A stretch of 64,000 nt of DNA from Erythrobacter sanguineus (GCA_945878845.1 CAMCUB010000002.1:124001-188000); one strand, 5' to 3'; shown: positions 26,366-38,221, counted from the stretch's first letter. The notes: generated by a model from the sequence alone, not told the origin. Numbers and translations are program-made.

Positions 26366-27585
26366 TGATCAACCTTATCCTTGGCAGCCTTGCGCGGCGC
26401 GGTCTGAGGGCGGGTGGCAGCATGTGCGGCCCGCGGGGACGCCTCGCCGACGCGGATCACGTCCATCAGATCGATCCCGCTCATGCTCTCGACCAGATCG
26501 GCCAAGTCCTTCGCCGCATCGGGCCGCCCGCAATTGAACGCGCAGTGCGCGGCGTTGGCGAGGCTCTGCGGGTTCATCGCCATGGCCTGGATCTGCTTGG
26601 CGAGCTCCTTGGGCTGGAACGCGTCCTGCCGCACCATCCGCGCGCCGCCGGCTTTGACCATCTCGCGGGTGTTGACCGCCTGGTGATCGTCGGTGGCGAT
26701 GGGTAGCGGCACGAGGATCGCCGGACGGCCCACGGCAGTCAGCTCGGCAATGGTCGATGCGCCCGCGCGGCCGATGAACAGGTGCGCGTCGGCCAGCCGT
26801 TCGTGCATATCCTCGAAATAGGTGCCGAGTTCGGCGGGAATGTCATGCTCGGCATAGCGTTTGCGCACCGCCTCGAGGTCTTCGGCGCGGCATTGCTGGG
26901 TGACCTGCAACCGCTGACGCAGCGCGGGCGGGAGCATGGCGAGGCCATCGGGCACGATCTGCGACAGGATGCTCGCGCCTTGGCTGCCGCCGGTGACGAG
27001 GATGCGCAGCAGGCTCTCGTCGGTGAAGGCGGGGAAATCCGACGCGCGCAGCGCCAGCACCTCGGCGCGCACCGGGTTGCCGACGAGGTGGACCTTGGCC
27101 GCGTGCTTGGGGCTGAGGCGCTCGACAGTCTCATAGGAGGTCGCGATCGCATTGACCCGGCCCGCCAGCAGCCGGTTGACGCGGCCCAAGACCGCGTTCT
27201 GCTCGTGGACGATGCTCGGCAGCTTGGCCGCGGTGGCGGCGAGCAGCGCAGGCAAGGCAGGATAGCCGCCGAAGCCGATGATCGCGGAAGGCTGAAAGTG
27301 CTCGAACAGCCGCAGCGCCATCGCCCGGCCCTCCATCACCGCGCGCACACCCGCGACCCAGCCGAGCGGGTTCTTGCCGAAGCGGCCGGCGGGCAGGACA
27401 TGCGCGGTCAGGAAATCGGGCTTGCCGGGGATGTTCGCCCCGCGCTCGTCAGTGATCAGCGCGACGTGGTGGCCGCGCTGGTGGAGCTCGGTCGCGAGCG
27501 CGAAGGCGGGGATCAGGTGGCCGCCCGTGCCGCCCGCAGCGAGCACGAAGTGGCGGGAAGCGCCGGTTGGGGTCGGACTGGTCAT
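26362..27585 (-). CDS. murG: UDP-GlcNAc:lipid-I GlcNAc transferase
   Basis: GT-B glycosyltransferase forming lipid II at the inner face of the membrane. 407 aa from the ATG at 27585, overlapping the ftsW stop; longer open frames upstream are antisense-like. Seen: N-terminal [52 protein letters not shown], and [24 protein letters not shown] with the UDP-GlcNAc-binding region. The C-terminal ~45 residues (Ala/Pro/Lys-rich) extend beyond the usual ~360-residue core. Confidence 0.95.
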   Translation of the reverse strand: MTSPTPTGASRHFVLAAGGTGGHLIPAFALATELHQRGHHVALITDERGANIPGKPDFLTAHVLPAGRFGKNPLGWVAGVRAVMEGRAMALRLFEHFQPSAIIGFGGYPALPALLAATAAKLPSIVHEQNAVLGRVNRLLAGRVNAIATSYETVERLSPKHAAKVHLVGNPVRAEVLALRASDFPAFTDESLLRILVTGGSQGASILSQIVPDGLAMLPPALRQRLQVTQQCRAEDLEAVRKRYAEHDIPAELGTYFEDMHERLADAHLFIGRAGASTIAELTAVGRPAILVPLPIATDDHQAVNTREMVKAGGARMVRQDAFQPKELAKQIQAMAMNPQSLANAAHCAFNCGRPDAAKDLADLVESMSGIDLMDVIRVGEASPRAAHAATRPQTAPRKAAKDKVDQ

Positions 27586-28814
27586 GCGCTCGCATCCTTG
27601 CGTTCGATCAGGTCGCGCAAGCTCCCGCCCTCGCGCGCGAGGAACGGATTGCGCCGGGTGATCGCCAGCAATAGCCCAAGCGTGAAGCACACCGCCAGTG
27701 TCGATGAGCCGCCGTAGGAAATCAGCGGCAGGGTCATGCCCTTGGAGGGGAACAGCTTGAGGTTGACGAGGATGTTGATGAAGGCCTGCCCGCCGAACTG
27801 GGTGACGAGGCCCGCCGCGGCGAGCAGCGCGAAGAGGTTGTCCTCGCCGGTCAGCCGCAGCAGCGCGCGCATCACCAGCGCGCAGTAGAGCATGACGATG
27901 ATCCCGCAGGTGATCAGCCCGAACTCCTCGCCGATCACCGAGAAGATGTAATCGGTATGCGCCTCGGGCAGGTTCATCTTGCGCACGCCGAGCCATAGCC
28001 CCGCGCCGGTCCAGCCGCCTGCGGTGATGGTGCGCTGGGCAAGGTCGACCTGATCGAACGCCGTGCCGCCGCCGAGGAAGCCGTCAATGCGATGGCGGGC
28101 ATTGTCGTAGAGCAGGTAGGCGAGCGTGAGCGCCCCCGCGCCGCCGCCGATCAGGGCCGCGATGCGCTGCCATTGCATCCCCGCCAGCAGCACCAGAACC
28201 AGCCAAATTCCGCCGAACAGGATCGCATCACCAAGGTTCGGCTGGAGCATCAGCAGCGCGGCAATCAAGCCGAAGAAGCCGGTGACGAACAGGATCACCG
28301 GCAGGCCGGGATCGCGCAGCCGCCAGCTGAGGATCCACGCGCAGATGATCGCGAAGCCCGGCTTCAAAAACTCGGAGGGCTGCAGGCTCATGCCGACATT
28401 GATCCAGCGCCGTGCGCCGTTCTTCTCTTCGCCGATGAAGGGCACCACGAAGAGCAGCGCCAGCATCACCGCGCCGACCATGATGCCGAGGCGGCGCGCC
28501 TGGTCGCGATTAAGGAAGCTGAGGCCGATCATCAGGCACAGTCCCATCGCCTGAAAGACGATGTGGCGGCGGAAGAACATGAGGTCCGGCACCCGCTCCT
28601 TGGCGGTCGAGAGCATGTCGGCGCTCGCCGGAGAGGCGGCGGCGACCGCGACGATACCGAGCGCCATGAGGAGGCCGATCAGCAGCAGCAGCAGCTTGTC
28701 GATCTCGCGCCACCAGATGCGCACCGAATCCCGCCAACGGCGCTGGACAGGCACGGGCGGCAGATAGGCGCCGGGACCGCGCGCAGGGGTGGGAGAATAG
28801 GCGGGTGCGCTCAT
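27582..28814 (-). CDS. ftsW: Septal peptidoglycan glycosyltransferase FtsW
   Basis: SEDS-family polymerase working with FtsI at the septum. 410 aa with about ten hydrophobic helices. Seen: the RRHIVFQAMGLCLMIGLSFL region, NVGMSLQPSEFLKPGFAII, GLWLGVRKMNLPEAHTDYIFSVIGEEFGL (including the catalytic-loop region), and the C-terminal MTLPLISYGGSSTLAVC motif of SEDS proteins. It overlaps murD and murG by 4 nt. RodA is the paralogue, but position in dcw identifies FtsW. Confidence 0.95.
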   Translation of the reverse strand: MSAPAYSPTPARGPGAYLPPVPVQRRWRDSVRIWWREIDKLLLLLIGLLMALGIVAVAAASPASADMLSTAKERVPDLMFFRRHIVFQAMGLCLMIGLSFLNRDQARRLGIMVGAVMLALLFVVPFIGEEKNGARRWINVGMSLQPSEFLKPGFAIICAWILSWRLRDPGLPVILFVTGFFGLIAALLMLQPNLGDAILFGGIWLVLVLLAGMQWQRIAALIGGGAGALTLAYLLYDNARHRIDGFLGGGTAFDQVDLAQRTITAGGWTGAGLWLGVRKMNLPEAHTDYIFSVIGEEFGLITCGIIVMLYCALVMRALLRLTGEDNLFALLAAAGLVTQFGGQAFINILVNLKLFPSKGMTLPLISYGGSSTLAVCFTLGLLLAITRRNPFLAREGGSLRDLIERKDASA

Positions 28815-30181
28815 AGCAGGACGCTTCCCTCACCGGTCTCGCCACAGGTATCGCAGCCGGTGATCGCGCCGACCATCTGGCGGAAGTGGTGCCCGCGCTT
28901 CTCGTAATCGCGGAACTGGTCGTAGGAGGCGCAGGCCGGGCTGAGCAGGACGACATCGCCCGGATGGGCGGCCTCGGCCGCGCGGCGCACCGCTTCGCTG
29001 ATGAGCTCGCAGCGCTCGACCCTGACCTGTCCTTCGAGCAGATCGGCGAACATCGGACCGGCCTCGCCCACGGTGTAGGCGGCAGCGATGTTGGCGAGGT
29101 GATCGGCGCAGGCACCGAGCCCGTCTTCCTTGGGCAGCCCGCCGACGATCCAGTGGAGGCGCGGGGCGCCCGCATTGATGGCAGGTTCCGGCGGGAAAGC
29201 GGCGAGCGCGGGGGCGGCGGAGGCGGCGTTGGTTGCCTTGCTGTCGTTGATGTAGATGACGCCGCCGGTCTCGCAGACGCGCTCCATGCGGTGCGGGAGG
29301 CCGCGATAGGAGGCAAGGCCCTGCGCAATCTGCGCGTCGCCAAGGCCGAGCTGGCGGCAGATCGCAACCGCGACCGCGGCGTTCTGGGCATTGTGCGGGC
29401 CCGCTAGCGAGGGCGAGCGCCCTTCGGCCAGACCCGCCGCATCGAGATCGCCGGACTTCACCCGCACCGGCGCGCGCCCTTCCGCGGCCAGCCGCTCGGC
29501 GATGGCGGTGGTGGGCGCGTCCTCGTCGCAGATGATCGCCGTGCCGCTCTCCTGCATCTGGAACAGGCGCTCCTTGGAGGCGGCATAGGCGGCGAAATCG
29601 GCGTAGCGATCCAAGTGATCCGGCGTGATGTTGGTCAGCGCGGCGATGTCGCAATCGAGCGTGAAGGTGAGGTCGATCTGGAAGCTCGACAGCTCGAGCA
29701 CATAGACGCCCCCTTCGGGCAGCGCCTCCTGCCCGAGGATCGGATCGCCGATATTCCCGCCCATCACGCTCGGAACCCCTGCGGTGTGCAGGATGTGGTG
29801 GACGAGCGCGGTGGTGGTCGACTTGCCGTTGGTGCCGGTGATGCCGACCACCTTGTGCAGCGGCAGGCTCGCGCGCGCGGCGGCGAACAGCTCGATATCG
29901 CCGATCACGGGCAGACCATATTGCCACACATGCGGCCCGATCGGGTGGTTGTTGAGCGGCACGCCGGGCGAGACCACGACGCCCGCAAAGCCGGTCAGAT
30001 CAAGCTCGAGCGGATCGATCAGCCGGCAGCGCCCCTCAAACGGTTCGCGCGCATGCGGCTGGCGGTCCCAGGCGATCACCTCTGCCCCGCTCGCCAGCAG
30101 CGCCTCGGCCGCCGCCGCGCCCGAACGGGCGAGGCCGAGGACCGCGTAACGCTTGCCCTTGAAGGCGGGGGAGGTGATCAC
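28811..30181 (-). CDS. murD: UDP-N-acetylmuramoylalanine--D-glutamate ligase
   Basis: Adds D-Glu to UDP-MurNAc-L-Ala. 456 aa. Seen: N-terminal YAVLGLARSGAAAAEALLASG, VVSPGVPL, the P-loop GITGTNGKSTTTALVHHIL near residue 114, LELSSFQID, ITPDHLDRY, INDSKATN, and a C-terminal LLSPACASYDQFRDYEKRG motif. All are canonical for MurD. 16 bp separate it from mraY, and it overlaps ftsW. Confidence 0.96.
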   Translation of the reverse strand: MITSPAFKGKRYAVLGLARSGAAAAEALLASGAEVIAWDRQPHAREPFEGRCRLIDPLELDLTGFAGVVVSPGVPLNNHPIGPHVWQYGLPVIGDIELFAAARASLPLHKVVGITGTNGKSTTTALVHHILHTAGVPSVMGGNIGDPILGQEALPEGGVYVLELSSFQIDLTFTLDCDIAALTNITPDHLDRYADFAAYAASKERLFQMQESGTAIICDEDAPTTAIAERLAAEGRAPVRVKSGDLDAAGLAEGRSPSLAGPHNAQNAAVAVAICRQLGLGDAQIAQGLASYRGLPHRMERVCETGGVIYINDSKATNAASAAPALAAFPPEPAINAGAPRLHWIVGGLPKEDGLGACADHLANIAAAYTVGEAGPMFADLLEGQVRVERCELISEAVRRAAEAAHPGDVVLLSPACASYDQFRDYEKRGHHFRQMVGAITGCDTCGETGEGSVLL

Positions 30182-30197
30182 GCGAGCAAGCCCCTCC

Positions 30198-31268
30198 CTA
30201 TCGCAGCTTCAGAGTGGAAAGCCCGATCAGCGCAAGCACGATGGCGATGATCCAGAAGCGGATCACGACCTTGCTCTCGCTCCAGCCGAGCTGTTCGAAG
30301 TGATGGTGGATGGGGGCCATCTTGAAGACCCGCTTGCCGGTGCGCTTGAACCAGAAGACCTGAACGATGACGCTCACGGCCTCGAGCACGAACAGCCCGC
30401 CGACGATGCCGAGCACGACTTCATGGTGCGAAGCGACCGCAATCGCGCCCAGCGCGCCGCCCAAGGCGAGGCTGCCGGTGTCGCCCATGAACACCGCGGC
30501 GGGCGGCGCGTTGAACCACAGGAAGGCAAGGCCAGCGCCCATAATGGCCGCGCAGAAGATCGCCAGCTCGCCCGCGCCCGGCACATGCGGGATGCCGAGA
30601 TAGGTCGAAAAGTCCGCCCGCCCGGCCAGATAGGCGATGATCGCGAAGGTTCCGGCCGCGATGATCACGGGCATGATCGCAAGGCCATCGAGGCCGTCGG
30701 TGAGGTTCACCGCATTGCCCGCGCCCACGATCACGAAGGCAGCAAAGACATAATAGGCCGGCCCCAGCGGGATGCTCACCCCGGTGAGAAAGGGCAGGTA
30801 GAGGTTGGTGTTGATCTGGCTGACGATCAGATAGCTGGCGATGCCCGCCACAATTAACTCGCCCAGCAGGCGCACCCGCGCCGACACGCCCGCGTGGCTG
30901 TTCTTGGAGACCTTGTCGTAATCGTCGAGGAAGCCGATCACCCCGAAGCCGATCGTCACCGCAAAGCAGGCCCACACGAAGGGGCTGGTGAGGTCCATCC
31001 AGATCAGCAGCGACAGGCTGAGCGAGACGAGGATCATCAGCCCGCCCATCGTCGGCGTGCCGCGCTTGGCGAGGTGCGATTGCGGGCCATCGAGGCGGAT
31101 CGGCTGGCCCTTGCCCTGGCGCACCCGCAGGAAATTGATGAAGCGCTCGCCGATCAGCAGGCCGATCACCAGCGCGGTCATCAGCGTCGCGCCCGCGCGG
31201 AAGCTCTGGTAGCGCACCAGATTGAGGATGCCTTCAAAGCCAAGCCACTCGGCAAGCAGGTAAAGCAT
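30198..31268 (-). CDS. mraY: Phospho-N-acetylmuramoyl-pentapeptide transferase
   Basis: Integral-membrane enzyme producing lipid I. 356 aa with about ten membrane helices. Seen: [34 protein letters not shown] (Asp pair region), [14 protein letters not shown] with the catalytic Asp, and the [21 protein letters not shown] cytoplasmic loop near the C-terminus. Length and motif order match MraY rather than WecA. The leading M is preceded by a 34-bp gap to murF. Confidence 0.97.
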   Translation of the reverse strand: MLYLLAEWLGFEGILNLVRYQSFRAGATLMTALVIGLLIGERFINFLRVRQGKGQPIRLDGPQSHLAKRGTPTMGGLMILVSLSLSLLIWMDLTSPFVWACFAVTIGFGVIGFLDDYDKVSKNSHAGVSARVRLLGELIVAGIASYLIVSQINTNLYLPFLTGVSIPLGPAYYVFAAFVIVGAGNAVNLTDGLDGLAIMPVIIAAGTFAIIAYLAGRADFSTYLGIPHVPGAGELAIFCAAIMGAGLAFLWFNAPPAAVFMGDTGSLALGGALGAIAVASHHEVVLGIVGGLFVLEAVSVIVQVFWFKRTGKRVFKMAPIHHHFEQLGWSESKVVIRFWIIAIVLALIGLSTLKLR

Positions 31269-31302
31269 TCAGTCGTCCTCTGGCGCGCGCCGCCCGGGCG
31301 GG

Positions 31303-32772
<1,470 letters not shown>

Positions 32773-34242
32773 CTAGCACTGGCCTCCGGCGCATTCGCGC
32801 GCCACTTCGACATCATCGAAGGCTTCGATCCGCATATTTTCTCCAGACCCGAATATTTGACCCTGCTCGTGGCCTTTGCCGGCGATGAGCACAATGTCCC
32901 GCGCCCCGGCTTCCCCGATTGCGGCGGCGATGGCGGCGCGGCGGCCCTCGATTTCGCGGGTGTTGCTCCCCGCCCCCGCCATGATCGCGGCGCGGATGCT
33001 GGCGGGGTCCTCGCTGCGCGGGTTGTCGTCGGTGACGATCGCGATGTCGGCGGCGCGTGCGGCGACTTCGCCCATCTGCGGGCGCTTGCCCGCGTCGCGG
33101 TCCCCGCCCGCGCCGAACACGACGATCAGCTTGCCCCCCTCGGCGACATGCGGGCGCAGCGCGGCAATCGCGGCTTCGAGCGCGTCGGGGGTATGCGCGT
33201 AGTCGACATAGGCGGGCGCGCCTGCCTGATTGAGCGCCGCGCGCTCAAGCCGCCCGCGCACGGGTTGTAGGCGGGTGAGCGCATCGAAGGTGGCGGAGGC
33301 TGACACCCCGGTCGCCATCGCCAGCCCCGCCGAAACCAGCGCGTTCGCCGCCTGATAAGCGCCGATCAGCGGCAGATTGACCTTTCGGACCGTGCCTTCA
33401 TGTTCGATGTGAAGAAGCTGCCCCAACTGCCCGGGTTCGCGCGCGATCAGCTTAAGGAAAGCCCCACCCTCGCCCACCGTGCGCACGTCGAGCCCGCGCG
33501 CCTCAGCCGTTGCAATCGCTTTGGCGGTCCACTCCGACCCGTCGCCTGCATCATGGATGACAGCCGGGCTACCGGGCGCGACGACCTCGGTGAACAGCCG
33601 CATCTTGGCCGCGAAATAGGCCTCCATCGTGCCGTGATAGTCGAGATGGTCGCGGCTGAAATTGGTGAAGGCGCTCGCGGCGACGGTCAGGCCCTCGTTG
33701 CGATACTGGTCGAGCCCGTGGCTCGATGCCTCGTAGGCGACATGGGTCACGCCCTCGCGCGCCAGCCCCGCCATGTTGGCGAGGAAGGTGACGATGTCGG
33801 GGGTGGTGAGCCCGGTCGAGACGCTCCCGTCGGGCGTCGTCACGCCCAGCGTGCCGATGCTCGCCGCGCGCTCGCCCGCCATGCGCCAGATCTGGCGGGT
33901 CATCTCGACGCAGGAGGTCTTGCCGTTGGTCCCCGTCACCGCAACGATGGCGGACGGGTAGGGAGAAAAAAAGCCCGCGGCGAGGCGCGCAAAGGCGCGT
34001 CGGGGGTTGACGTCGGCAAGGTGGTGCGCACCCTCGACGCGGGCTTCGGGACGGGCAACGACGGCAATCGCGCCCGCTCCAACTGCGGCAGGGATGAAAT
34101 CCTCGCCATTGACTGTGGCACCCTGGAAGGCACCGAAAATTGTACCGGGCGCGACCTTGCGGTGATCGATGGCAAAGCCGGTGACGGTCTGGTCACTGTC
34201 ACCCGCCAGCCCCGCCGCGCGCAAGAGTTCGCCGAGCCTCAT
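32773..34242 (-). CDS. murE: UDP-MurNAc-L-Ala-D-Glu--meso-diaminopimelate ligase
   Basis: Adds the third residue of the stem peptide. 489 aa. Seen: DHRKVAPGTIFGAFQGATVNGEDF, P-loop VTGTNGKTSCVEM, EASSHGLDQYR, FTNFSRDHLDYHG, YVDYAHTPDALE, and the specificity motif DNPR (VTDDNPRSEDP), which indicates meso-diaminopimelate instead of lysine. It overlaps ftsI by 4 nt and abuts murF. Confidence 0.96.
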   Translation of the reverse strand: MRLGELLRAAGLAGDSDQTVTGFAIDHRKVAPGTIFGAFQGATVNGEDFIPAAVGAGAIAVVARPEARVEGAHHLADVNPRRAFARLAAGFFSPYPSAIVAVTGTNGKTSCVEMTRQIWRMAGERAASIGTLGVTTPDGSVSTGLTTPDIVTFLANMAGLAREGVTHVAYEASSHGLDQYRNEGLTVAASAFTNFSRDHLDYHGTMEAYFAAKMRLFTEVVAPGSPAVIHDAGDGSEWTAKAIATAEARGLDVRTVGEGGAFLKLIAREPGQLGQLLHIEHEGTVRKVNLPLIGAYQAANALVSAGLAMATGVSASATFDALTRLQPVRGRLERAALNQAGAPAYVDYAHTPDALEAAIAALRPHVAEGGKLIVVFGAGGDRDAGKRPQMGEVAARAADIAIVTDDNPRSEDPASIRAAIMAGAGSNTREIEGRRAAIAAAIGEAGARDIVLIAGKGHEQGQIFGSGENMRIEAFDDVEVARECAGGQC

Positions 34243-35993
34243 TCGCCCTTATCCACCAGATAGCGCAGGTCCGAGATGTCGACATCGCGGCTGTCGTCGG
34301 GCTGCACGCCCAGCATCGGCCCGATGCGCGGTACCAGCTTGCCGACGATCGGCGCCGAGGTGAAGGCCGCGGTGCGCTGGAAGCTCGAGGCCATCGTGCC
34401 CTTGGGCTCGTCGACCACGATCACCACCACATAGCGCGGCGCGTCCATCGGGAAGGCGGCGGCAAAGGAGGAGACCAGCGCGGTCTTGTTATACCCGCCC
34501 ACGCCCGCCTTCTCGGCAGAGCCGGTCTTGCCGCCAACGCGGTAGCCGGGCGGATCGGCGCTCTTGCCGGTGCCATAGAGCGAGATCATCCGCAGCAGCT
34601 GGCGCATCCGCGAGGAGGTCGATTCCTTGAACACCCGGCGGCCGCGCGGCACGTCGGCAGGCGCGAGCTTCATCAGCGTCGAGGGGCGCCAGATCCCGCC
34701 ATTGACCATCGCGGCGTAGGCGCTCGCCAAGTGCAGCGGGGTGACCGCAAGGCCGTGGCCGAAGCCGACCGTCATGTTGGTGACGCGGCTCCAGGCACCC
34801 TGCGGCCAGATCGGCTTGCCCTTGGCGGGGAGTTCGATGAACGGGCGGCGGTCCATGCCCAGATCAATCATCGCGCGGCGCAGGCGTTCCGGGCCCATTT
34901 CATCGGCGACCCGCGCGGTGACGGTGTTGGAGGAATGGACCAGCGCCTGCGGCACGTTGAGGGTCGGCCCCATCTCGTGCGAATCCTTGATCATGCGGCT
35001 GCCCACCGGCACCGGCGTGGCGTTCCACTGGCGGCCGAGATCGCGCACCACGCCCGCATCGATCGCAGCGGCGACGGTCAGCGGCTTGAAGGTCGAGCCC
35101 AGTTCATAGACCCCGTTGGTAGCGCGGTTGAAGACGTTGATCGCCCCGCTTGCACCTGCGGTGTTGGGATCGAATTCGGGCAGGGAGGCCATCGCCATCA
35201 CCTCGCCAGTCTCGACATCGAGCACGATCCCCGCCGCGCCCAGCGCATTGGTCGCGAGCATGCCCTTGCGCAGCTCGTCCTCGAGCGCGCCCTGCACGCG
35301 CACGTCGATCGACAGCGCGACCGGCTCCATGCGCTTGTCGGGGTGGCTGAGGTCCTTCTCGAGCACCTGCTCCATGCCCAGCTGTCCGCCCTTGTCTTCG
35401 ACCACATAGCCCAGCACATGCGCGGCCAGCGTGCCCTGCGGGTAGTAACGATCGGTCTCGCGCGGGATCTCGAGTGCGATTTCGCCGAGGGCGAAGACGC
35501 GGTTGGCCTCCTCGGGCAGCAGGCGGCGGCGCAGGTAGCCGGGGTCGCCCGAGGCGAGGCGCTTGGCCATGCGCGCCTCGTCGATATCGGGGAAAATCTC
35601 TTTCAGCGCGCGCGCCACTTCCTGCGGAGAGCGCACCAGCGGGCTGCCGCTATCGCCCATCGCCTTGGGGTTGAACCACATGGCATAGGCCGGAAAGGCG
35701 CGCGCCAGCGGAGCGCCGTTGCGATCGGTGATCTCGCCGCGCGGGGGCAGCAGTGCTTCTTCAAGGCTGGTGCGCTGCGGGGCGTTACCGCCAAGGCCGA
35801 GCGTGGCGATCCGCAGCAGCGCGATCAGCGCCACCGCGCCGAACCCGCCGAGCAGCCACAGCACGCGCAGCCGCGCCGACCACAGCATCTGAGCGCGCAG
35901 GCCCGCGCCCGGCAGGCGGCCAGCGGGGATGACGGGGGTTGCGGCGTGAGCGCCGCTCAGCGGGGCGGCAAGACGTGCCGCCAGCGCGTTCAT
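34239..35993 (-). CDS. ftsI: Septal peptidoglycan transpeptidase FtsI (PBP3)
   Basis: Class B penicillin-binding protein, 584 aa. One N-terminal membrane helix (about residues 40-65, LRVLWLLGGFGAVALIALLRIATLG), pedestal domain with RGEITDRNGAPLA, and a transpeptidase domain with the active-site STFK (GSTFKPLTVAAAIDAG, about residue 303), SSN (VHSSNTVTARVADEMG) and KTG (GGKTGSAEKAG). Acts with FtsW; beta-lactam target. It overlaps ftsL and murE by 4 nt. Confidence 0.96.
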   Translation of the reverse strand: MNALAARLAAPLSGAHAATPVIPAGRLPGAGLRAQMLWSARLRVLWLLGGFGAVALIALLRIATLGLGGNAPQRTSLEEALLPPRGEITDRNGAPLARAFPAYAMWFNPKAMGDSGSPLVRSPQEVARALKEIFPDIDEARMAKRLASGDPGYLRRRLLPEEANRVFALGEIALEIPRETDRYYPQGTLAAHVLGYVVEDKGGQLGMEQVLEKDLSHPDKRMEPVALSIDVRVQGALEDELRKGMLATNALGAAGIVLDVETGEVMAMASLPEFDPNTAGASGAINVFNRATNGVYELGSTFKPLTVAAAIDAGVVRDLGRQWNATPVPVGSRMIKDSHEMGPTLNVPQALVHSSNTVTARVADEMGPERLRRAMIDLGMDRRPFIELPAKGKPIWPQGAWSRVTNMTVGFGHGLAVTPLHLASAYAAMVNGGIWRPSTLMKLAPADVPRGRRVFKESTSSRMRQLLRMISLYGTGKSADPPGYRVGGKTGSAEKAGVGGYNKTALVSSFAAAFPMDAPRYVVVIVVDEPKGTMASSFQRTAAFTSAPIVGKLVPRIGPMLGVQPDDSRDVDISDLRYLVDKGE

Positions 35994-36559
35994 TCTCCGG
36001 TTCCCTTCGCTGCAGCGGCAGGCTTGCCCTTGCGGGCCGGAGTCTCGGCGCGCGCCGGACGGATCGGCGAGGCCTCGATCAGGAAGTCCCCGAAGGCATC
36101 GGCAAACACTGCGCCCGCATCCTTCTCGGCCGCAGCCGAGGCGAGCGTCACCTTCTCGCCCGAGACCGGCGAGCGCATCGGCGCGTCAGCCGCGGCGGCC
36201 CGTGCGGCGTCAGCGTCGGCATCGGCGCTGGCGAGGCGGATCGGCGAAGGCGCATCGGGCCCGCGCACCTCGCCAAGGCTCGCCAGCTGGCGCTCGCCAT
36301 CGAGGAACTGCCCGGCGCGCGGCGCGGAATAGCCGAATTCGACCGCGTTCCATTCGGCCAGCTGGCGCTGGCTGGCGCGGGTCTCGAACTCGGTTTCAAG
36401 CAGGATGGTCTCGCGCTGGAGCGCAATCAGCTGGCGTTCCGCGAGCAGCACTTCGCTGCGCACCGCGTGGACCTTGAAGCTCAGCACCACCACGGCCGCA
36501 AAGCAGATCGCGAGGACGGCAGCCCAGCCGAGCGAACGGGCTTGAGTGCTGGTCATCAT
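35990..36559 (-). CDS. ftsL: Cell division protein FtsL-like
   Basis: 189 aa, placed between rsmH and ftsI where FtsL belongs. One N-terminal membrane helix (about residues 10-28, [20 protein letters not shown]), followed by a short heptad-like coiled segment ([35 protein letters not shown]), as in FtsL/DivIC-like proteins, with the 'WN..EFGY' ending. The remaining ~100 residues are an Ala/Asp-rich disordered tail not seen in short FtsL proteins. Sequence is weakly conserved, so the call relies on topology and position. Confidence 0.85.
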   Translation of the reverse strand: MMTSTQARSLGWAAVLAICFAAVVVLSFKVHAVRSEVLLAERQLIALQRETILLETEFETRASQRQLAEWNAVEFGYSAPRAGQFLDGERQLASLGEVRGPDAPSPIRLASADADADAARAAAADAPMRSPVSGEKVTLASAAAEKDAGAVFADAFGDFLIEASPIRPARAETPARKGKPAAAAKGTGE

Positions 36560-37500
36560 GCGGCGAGACTCCTCGGCAGCGCGCCGGTGCGGGTGGCATG
36601 GCGCAGGGTGGACGAACGGGCGCGCGGGTTGCGGTCAATCTCGGCCTCGGAAGGACGGATAGCCTTGGACACTTGCGCGAAGGTGGGGGGCGGCCCCGGG
36701 ATTTCCCCGGGCAGGTGGCGCGAGACCGAGCGGCCCGCGCCGCTGGCAGCCTTGAAGAACTGCTTGACGATGCGGTCCTCGAGGCTGTGGAAGCTGACCA
36801 CGGCGAGCACACCGCCTTCGCCCAGCAGCGCCTCGGCGGCGGCCAGCCCGGCTTCGAGCTCGCCCAACTCGTCGTTCACATGGATGCGCAAGGCCTGAAA
36901 AGTGCGGGTCGCGGGGTCCTTCTTGTCATGCGGCTTGTGGCCCAGCGCGCGGCGCACCAGGCGGGCAAGCTCGCCGGTCGTCGACAGCGGGCGCGCGGCG
37001 ACAATCGCGCGCGCGACGCGGCGCGACTGGCGCTCTTCGCCGTAATTGTAGAGCACGTTGGCAATCGCTTCCTCATCGGCAGTGTTGAGGAAATCGGCGG
37101 CGCTCTCGCCCGCCTGGCTCATGCGCATGTCGAGCGGGCCGTCATGCATGAAGGCAAAGCCCCGCTCGCCCTGATCGAGCTGCATCGACGAAACGCCGAT
37201 ATCCATGACCACGGCATCGACCTGGGGCACGCCCATGCGCCGCATCTCGTGACACATCATCGAAAAGCGGTGGGGGTGCAGCGAAAGGCGGCCCTTGTAA
37301 TGCGCCTCGAGGGCGGCACCTTGTTCGATGGCATAGGGATCGCGGTCGAAGGCATAGACCCGCGCGCCCGCCTCCAGCAGAGCGACGGAATAGCCGCCCG
37401 CGCCGAAGGTCGCATCGACGATGGTCATGCCGGGGCGCGGCGCGAGCGCGGCCACGACTTCATCGAGCAGCACGGGGATATGGGGCGCGGACTGGGTCAT
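36556..37500 (-). CDS. rsmH: 16S rRNA (cytosine-1402-N4) methyltransferase
   Basis: SAM-dependent methylation of C1402 in 16S rRNA (formerly MraW). 314 aa from the ATG at 37500, overlapping the mraZ stop. Seen: [28 protein letters not shown] (SAM motif I), [41 protein letters not shown] and [14 protein letters not shown]. All are RsmH signatures in order. The longer frame to 37599 lies in mraZ and is rejected. Confidence 0.97.
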   Translation of the reverse strand: MTQSAPHIPVLLDEVVAALAPRPGMTIVDATFGAGGYSVALLEAGARVYAFDRDPYAIEQGAALEAHYKGRLSLHPHRFSMMCHEMRRMGVPQVDAVVMDIGVSSMQLDQGERGFAFMHDGPLDMRMSQAGESAADFLNTADEEAIANVLYNYGEERQSRRVARAIVAARPLSTTGELARLVRRALGHKPHDKKDPATRTFQALRIHVNDELGELEAGLAAAEALLGEGGVLAVVSFHSLEDRIVKQFFKAASGAGRSVSRHLPGEIPGPPPTFAQVSKAIRPSEAEIDRNPRARSSTLRHATRTGALPRSLAA

Positions 37501-37994
37501 TCGCCGCCCCCCTTTTTCGCGCTCGCCATCAGGCGCGCGCAGGCAGCCTGCGCGCTCTTCCATTCGGGGCCCATCTGCTTCAGCTGTTCGGGCGCCCACA
37601 CGAAGAAGAACCGCCCCGAGCCCTGAAAATAGAGCCCGCTTTCGACCTTGCCGAGATCGCGCAGATATTCGGGCATGACGAAGCGGCCGCTGTCGTCAAA
37701 CGGCAGCTGCTCGAAGCCGAACAGCTGGGCGGCGCGCACGTCGCGGTCGAAATCGGCGTTCTTCATTTCGCGCGCCGCTGCGGCTTCCTCGTCAAGCTCG
37801 CTGTGGAGCTCCTCGATGCGCGACAGGCCGAAGCCCATGAGGCAATCATACTTGGCATGGGCGGACAGGCACAGCGTGCGGGCCCCGCCCGAGCTTTCCT
37901 TCACCGCCTTGCGGAAGGCCGGAGGAAGGACAAAGCGGCCCTTGTCGCCCGCAGGCGACCAGGCTTGGCCACTATATCCCAAAAAAGCAGACAC
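37497..37994 (-). CDS. mraZ: Transcriptional regulator MraZ
   Basis: First gene of the dcw operon, 165 aa with two SpoVT-AbrB-like halves: [15 protein letters not shown] (about residues 18-32) and [16 protein letters not shown] (about 100-115). MraZ binds G-rich repeats ahead of its own gene and represses dcw in E. coli. A matching 10-bp-periodic G-run array lies at 38188-38221, about 200 bp upstream. The C-terminus is basic. Confidence 0.94.
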   Translation of the reverse strand: MSAFLGYSGQAWSPAGDKGRFVLPPAFRKAVKESSGGARTLCLSAHAKYDCLMGFGLSRIEELHSELDEEAAAAREMKNADFDRDVRAAQLFGFEQLPFDDSGRFVMPEYLRDLGKVESGLYFQGSGRFFFVWAPEQLKQMGPEWKSAQAACARLMASAKKGGGE

Positions 37995-38072
37995 GGGCCT
38001 GCGTTCCCCTCTAACCCCTTGCGGACGCAGCCTTCCGGCCTGCCCGCGCCAAAGACGCGCTCAATTCCCCCG

Positions 38073-38156
38073 GACATGCCTTCCCCGTCCCGGCCGCACG
38101 CATGCGAGCAGGTCGTCCGGCCCCCACCGGGCGGACGCGAGACATACGGGCATGTC
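38073..38156 (-). promoter_or_regulatory. Candidate structured leader upstream of mraZ
   Basis: Long-range inverted repeat GACATGCC (38073-38080) / GGCATGTC (38149-38156) enclosing a local hairpin GTCCG...CGGAC (38115-38136) and the palindrome CGCATGCG (38099-38106). It lies between the putative operator and the mraZ start, in a leader of ~190 nt with no gene. Significance is unproven in such GC-rich sequence. Confidence 0.4.
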
Positions 38157-38187
38157 TGATGGACCCCGGTCATATCGGGAGAGAGTT

Positions 38188-38221
38188 GGGGATGGAAGGG
38201 ATTTTTCGGGGATTTTACGGG
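38188..38221 (-). promoter_or_regulatory. Putative MraZ operator / dcw promoter region
   Basis: Four G-runs on the plus strand start at 38188, 38198, 38208 and 38219 (GGGGATGGAA, GGGATTTTTC, GGGGATTTTA, then CGGGA), giving helical-turn periodicity. They are embedded in the most AT-rich patch of the area (38200-38260). MraZ is known to bind tandem TGGGN repeats with the same 10-bp spacing. The minus strand also carries TAAAAT, a possible -10 element. Confidence 0.6.

Noticed and set aside
27586-27996. Upstream extension of murG
   Set aside because: Extra codons lie in ftsW and lack homology; 27585 overlaps the ftsW stop as in the rest of the operon.
34249-34257. TTATCCACC near the end of ftsI as a DnaA box
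   Set aside because: One mismatch, lies in coding sequence, and no partner sites nearby.
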